This document shows positions 15,547 through 16,173 of a stretch of 16,173 nt of DNA, in pieces (within the stretch, counting starts at the first letter, position 1; every line of letters begins with the position of its first letter). Location of the stretch: NCBI GenBank assembly GCA_023128035.1, contig JAGMES010000097.1, positions 1-16,173 on the forward strand, given 5' to 3'. The notes beneath the pieces are model-generated. The model had not been told where the DNA came from and made no database searches. It saw nothing but the letters and a program-made list of their open reading frames with translations. A program made the position numbers and the translations under genes. Source of the DNA: Halanaerobiales bacterium (GTDB lineage Bacteria > Bacillota_F > Halanaerobiia > DY22613).

Positions 15547-15594
15547 AAACTTCCTAGGTAATATTTGAAAAATATACTACCTAGGAAGTTTTTA
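15547..15594 (+). terminator. Strong hairpin AAACTTCCTAGGTA/TACCTAGGAAGTTT
   Basis: A perfect 14-bp stem is extended by further AT pairs and followed by a T-run. It directly follows the TOPRIM-like remnant and is the longest perfect stem in the window. Confidence 0.8.
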
Positions 15595-15657
15595 TTGTAA
15601 ACAAAAAGACATGGAGATGTATAGAATGGTAACCACATAACTTGTAAAAGAAAATCA

Positions 15658-15750
15658 TTGGTTACGCGACCAGAGCTGATTTTGGCTGTGGCGGGGACAG
15701 GGAAGACTACAGTTTTAGTCAATAAACTCCGATTCTTAATGGATTTCGCT
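15658..15750 (+). pseudogene. UvrD/Rep-type helicase fragment (Walker A only)
   Basis: The frame reads RPELILAVAGTGKTTVLVNK, with AGTGKTT as Walker A, matching the N-terminal motif of superfamily 1 helicases such as UvrD. No start codon with a ribosome site is present. After RFLMDF the sequence no longer resembles a helicase and runs toward the tRNA-like segment. It is a short relic. Confidence 0.45.
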
Positions 15751-15890
15751 CTGTTCTACAAAAGTCAGAAAGTACACGAAACCCTAACTGAAGAAGATCT
15801 TTCAACAATGTGGGAGTACTTTTGTGAAGTAATGATCACCGAAAAAGCTCGAGCAATTCTCCGGCTTAGCATGAGCGGACACTGGGTTTC

Positions 15891-15922
15891 CGTTGTGGTT
15901 CGATTCCCACATATTCCCGCCA
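15891..15922 (+). tRNA. 3' fragment of a tRNA gene, best guess selenocysteine tRNA (incomplete)
   Basis: GTGG-TTCGATT-CCCAC is a T arm with one G missing from its 5' side. It is followed by ATATTCCC and then GCCA, an acceptor strand with discriminator G and CCA end. The layout matches long-variable-arm tRNAs (Ser, Sec). An 8-base acceptor strand ending TTCCCGCCA fits tRNA-Sec best. The matching 5' strand GGGAATAT and a proper anticodon arm are not found upstream, so the gene is a fragment. It may mark an integration site, since elements often carry the 3' end of their target tRNA. Confidence 0.4.
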
Positions 15923-15929
15923 AACATTG

Positions 15930-16173
15930 ATGTGATGAGGGTCAAGGTCTTTTGTGTTAAAGAAAAACCTTGCAGGGTTCCTGATTAGGAAGTGCAAGGC
16001 TAAATAACTTAATTCTTCTTTGAACTTTGTATTGTGGATCAACTATCCCCATAGCTAATCTCCCAAGTGTTATCCTCACGGTCACAGAATATACAAGGGA
16101 GCGGCCGTCAAGGTTGAGAATCTTATGAGGTGAAAGTCCTCTGTCATCAATTAGCCGATTCGGATGACTAGCA
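15930..16173 (+). mobile_element. Probable 5' RNA region of a group II intron, cut by the window edge
   Basis: This non-coding stretch is well structured: CCTTGCA/TGCAAGG encloses TTCCT/AGGAA (about 15968-15999), and GAGG-TGAAAG-TCCTC lies near 16127. The run GAGGTGAAAGTCCTCT...GACTAGCA resembles the domain I region that precedes the intron-encoded reverse transcriptase in bacterial group II introns. GTG-starting candidates for the 5' splice site lie near 15932 and 15954, but I cannot choose. The reverse transcriptase would lie beyond the right edge. Confidence 0.42.

Noticed and set aside
15751..15930. Continuation of the UvrD-like frame to 15930 as a real protein
   Set aside because: Its last part is the tRNA-like T arm and acceptor read as codons, and it no longer resembles helicase sequence.

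Overview
The window is AT-rich DNA with strong AGGAGG-type ribosome binding sites, Firmicute lipoprotein signals and a CRISPR repeat ending ATTGAAAC. This suggests a low-GC Firmicute, most likely a member of the Clostridia; the genus cannot be told from the sequence. It reads as an accessory or genomic-island region with much decay, in which a few intact small loci sit among ruined defence genes and short hairpin repeats.

Positions 330-6708 hold a complete type I restriction-modification locus in the order hsdM-hsdS-hsdR. All three genes are broken: hsdM by an in-frame TGA, hsdS by about three frameshifts, hsdR by two frameshifts and an in-frame TAG, plus a changed helicase motif. Gene order and start/stop overlaps are kept, so the damage looks like point decay of a once intact operon.

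Positions 6966-8396 hold an intact transcription unit with a near-consensus promoter, a 385-residue TPR protein without a DNA-binding domain, and a 33-codon peptide gene directly after it with its own ribosome binding site. This layout resembles Rap/Phr-type (RRNPP) peptide signalling, but the peptide has no secretion signal, so its role is open.

Positions 8400-9300 are non-coding apart from a CRISPR leader and a three-repeat array with no cas genes nearby. Parts of the same leader and a decayed repeat occur again near 11759-11844 and 13015-13197. On the minus strand, 10818-9303 encode two lipoproteins of unknown function in an operon. A decayed copy of the end of the second one lies at 6817-6900.

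Positions 10820-11860 are mostly hairpins, with a structured segment that may be left from an IS200/IS605 element. A YgiT-type zinc-finger gene, apparently frameshifted from its excisionase-like HTH part, follows at 11862-12310. Next is a small secreted or membrane-anchored protein (12473-12958).

Positions 13281-14887 hold what looks like an intact two-gene RiPP locus: a 94-residue precursor with six cysteines, including a duplicated VKHCC unit, and a translationally coupled radical SAM/SPASM maturase. No exporter or protease is present in the window.

The right end (15078-16173) is a patchwork of remnants: AAA-ATPase/TOPRIM-type genes, a UvrD-like Walker A fragment, the 3' end of a long-variable-arm tRNA (best guess tRNA-Sec), and a probable group II intron 5' region that runs off the edge.
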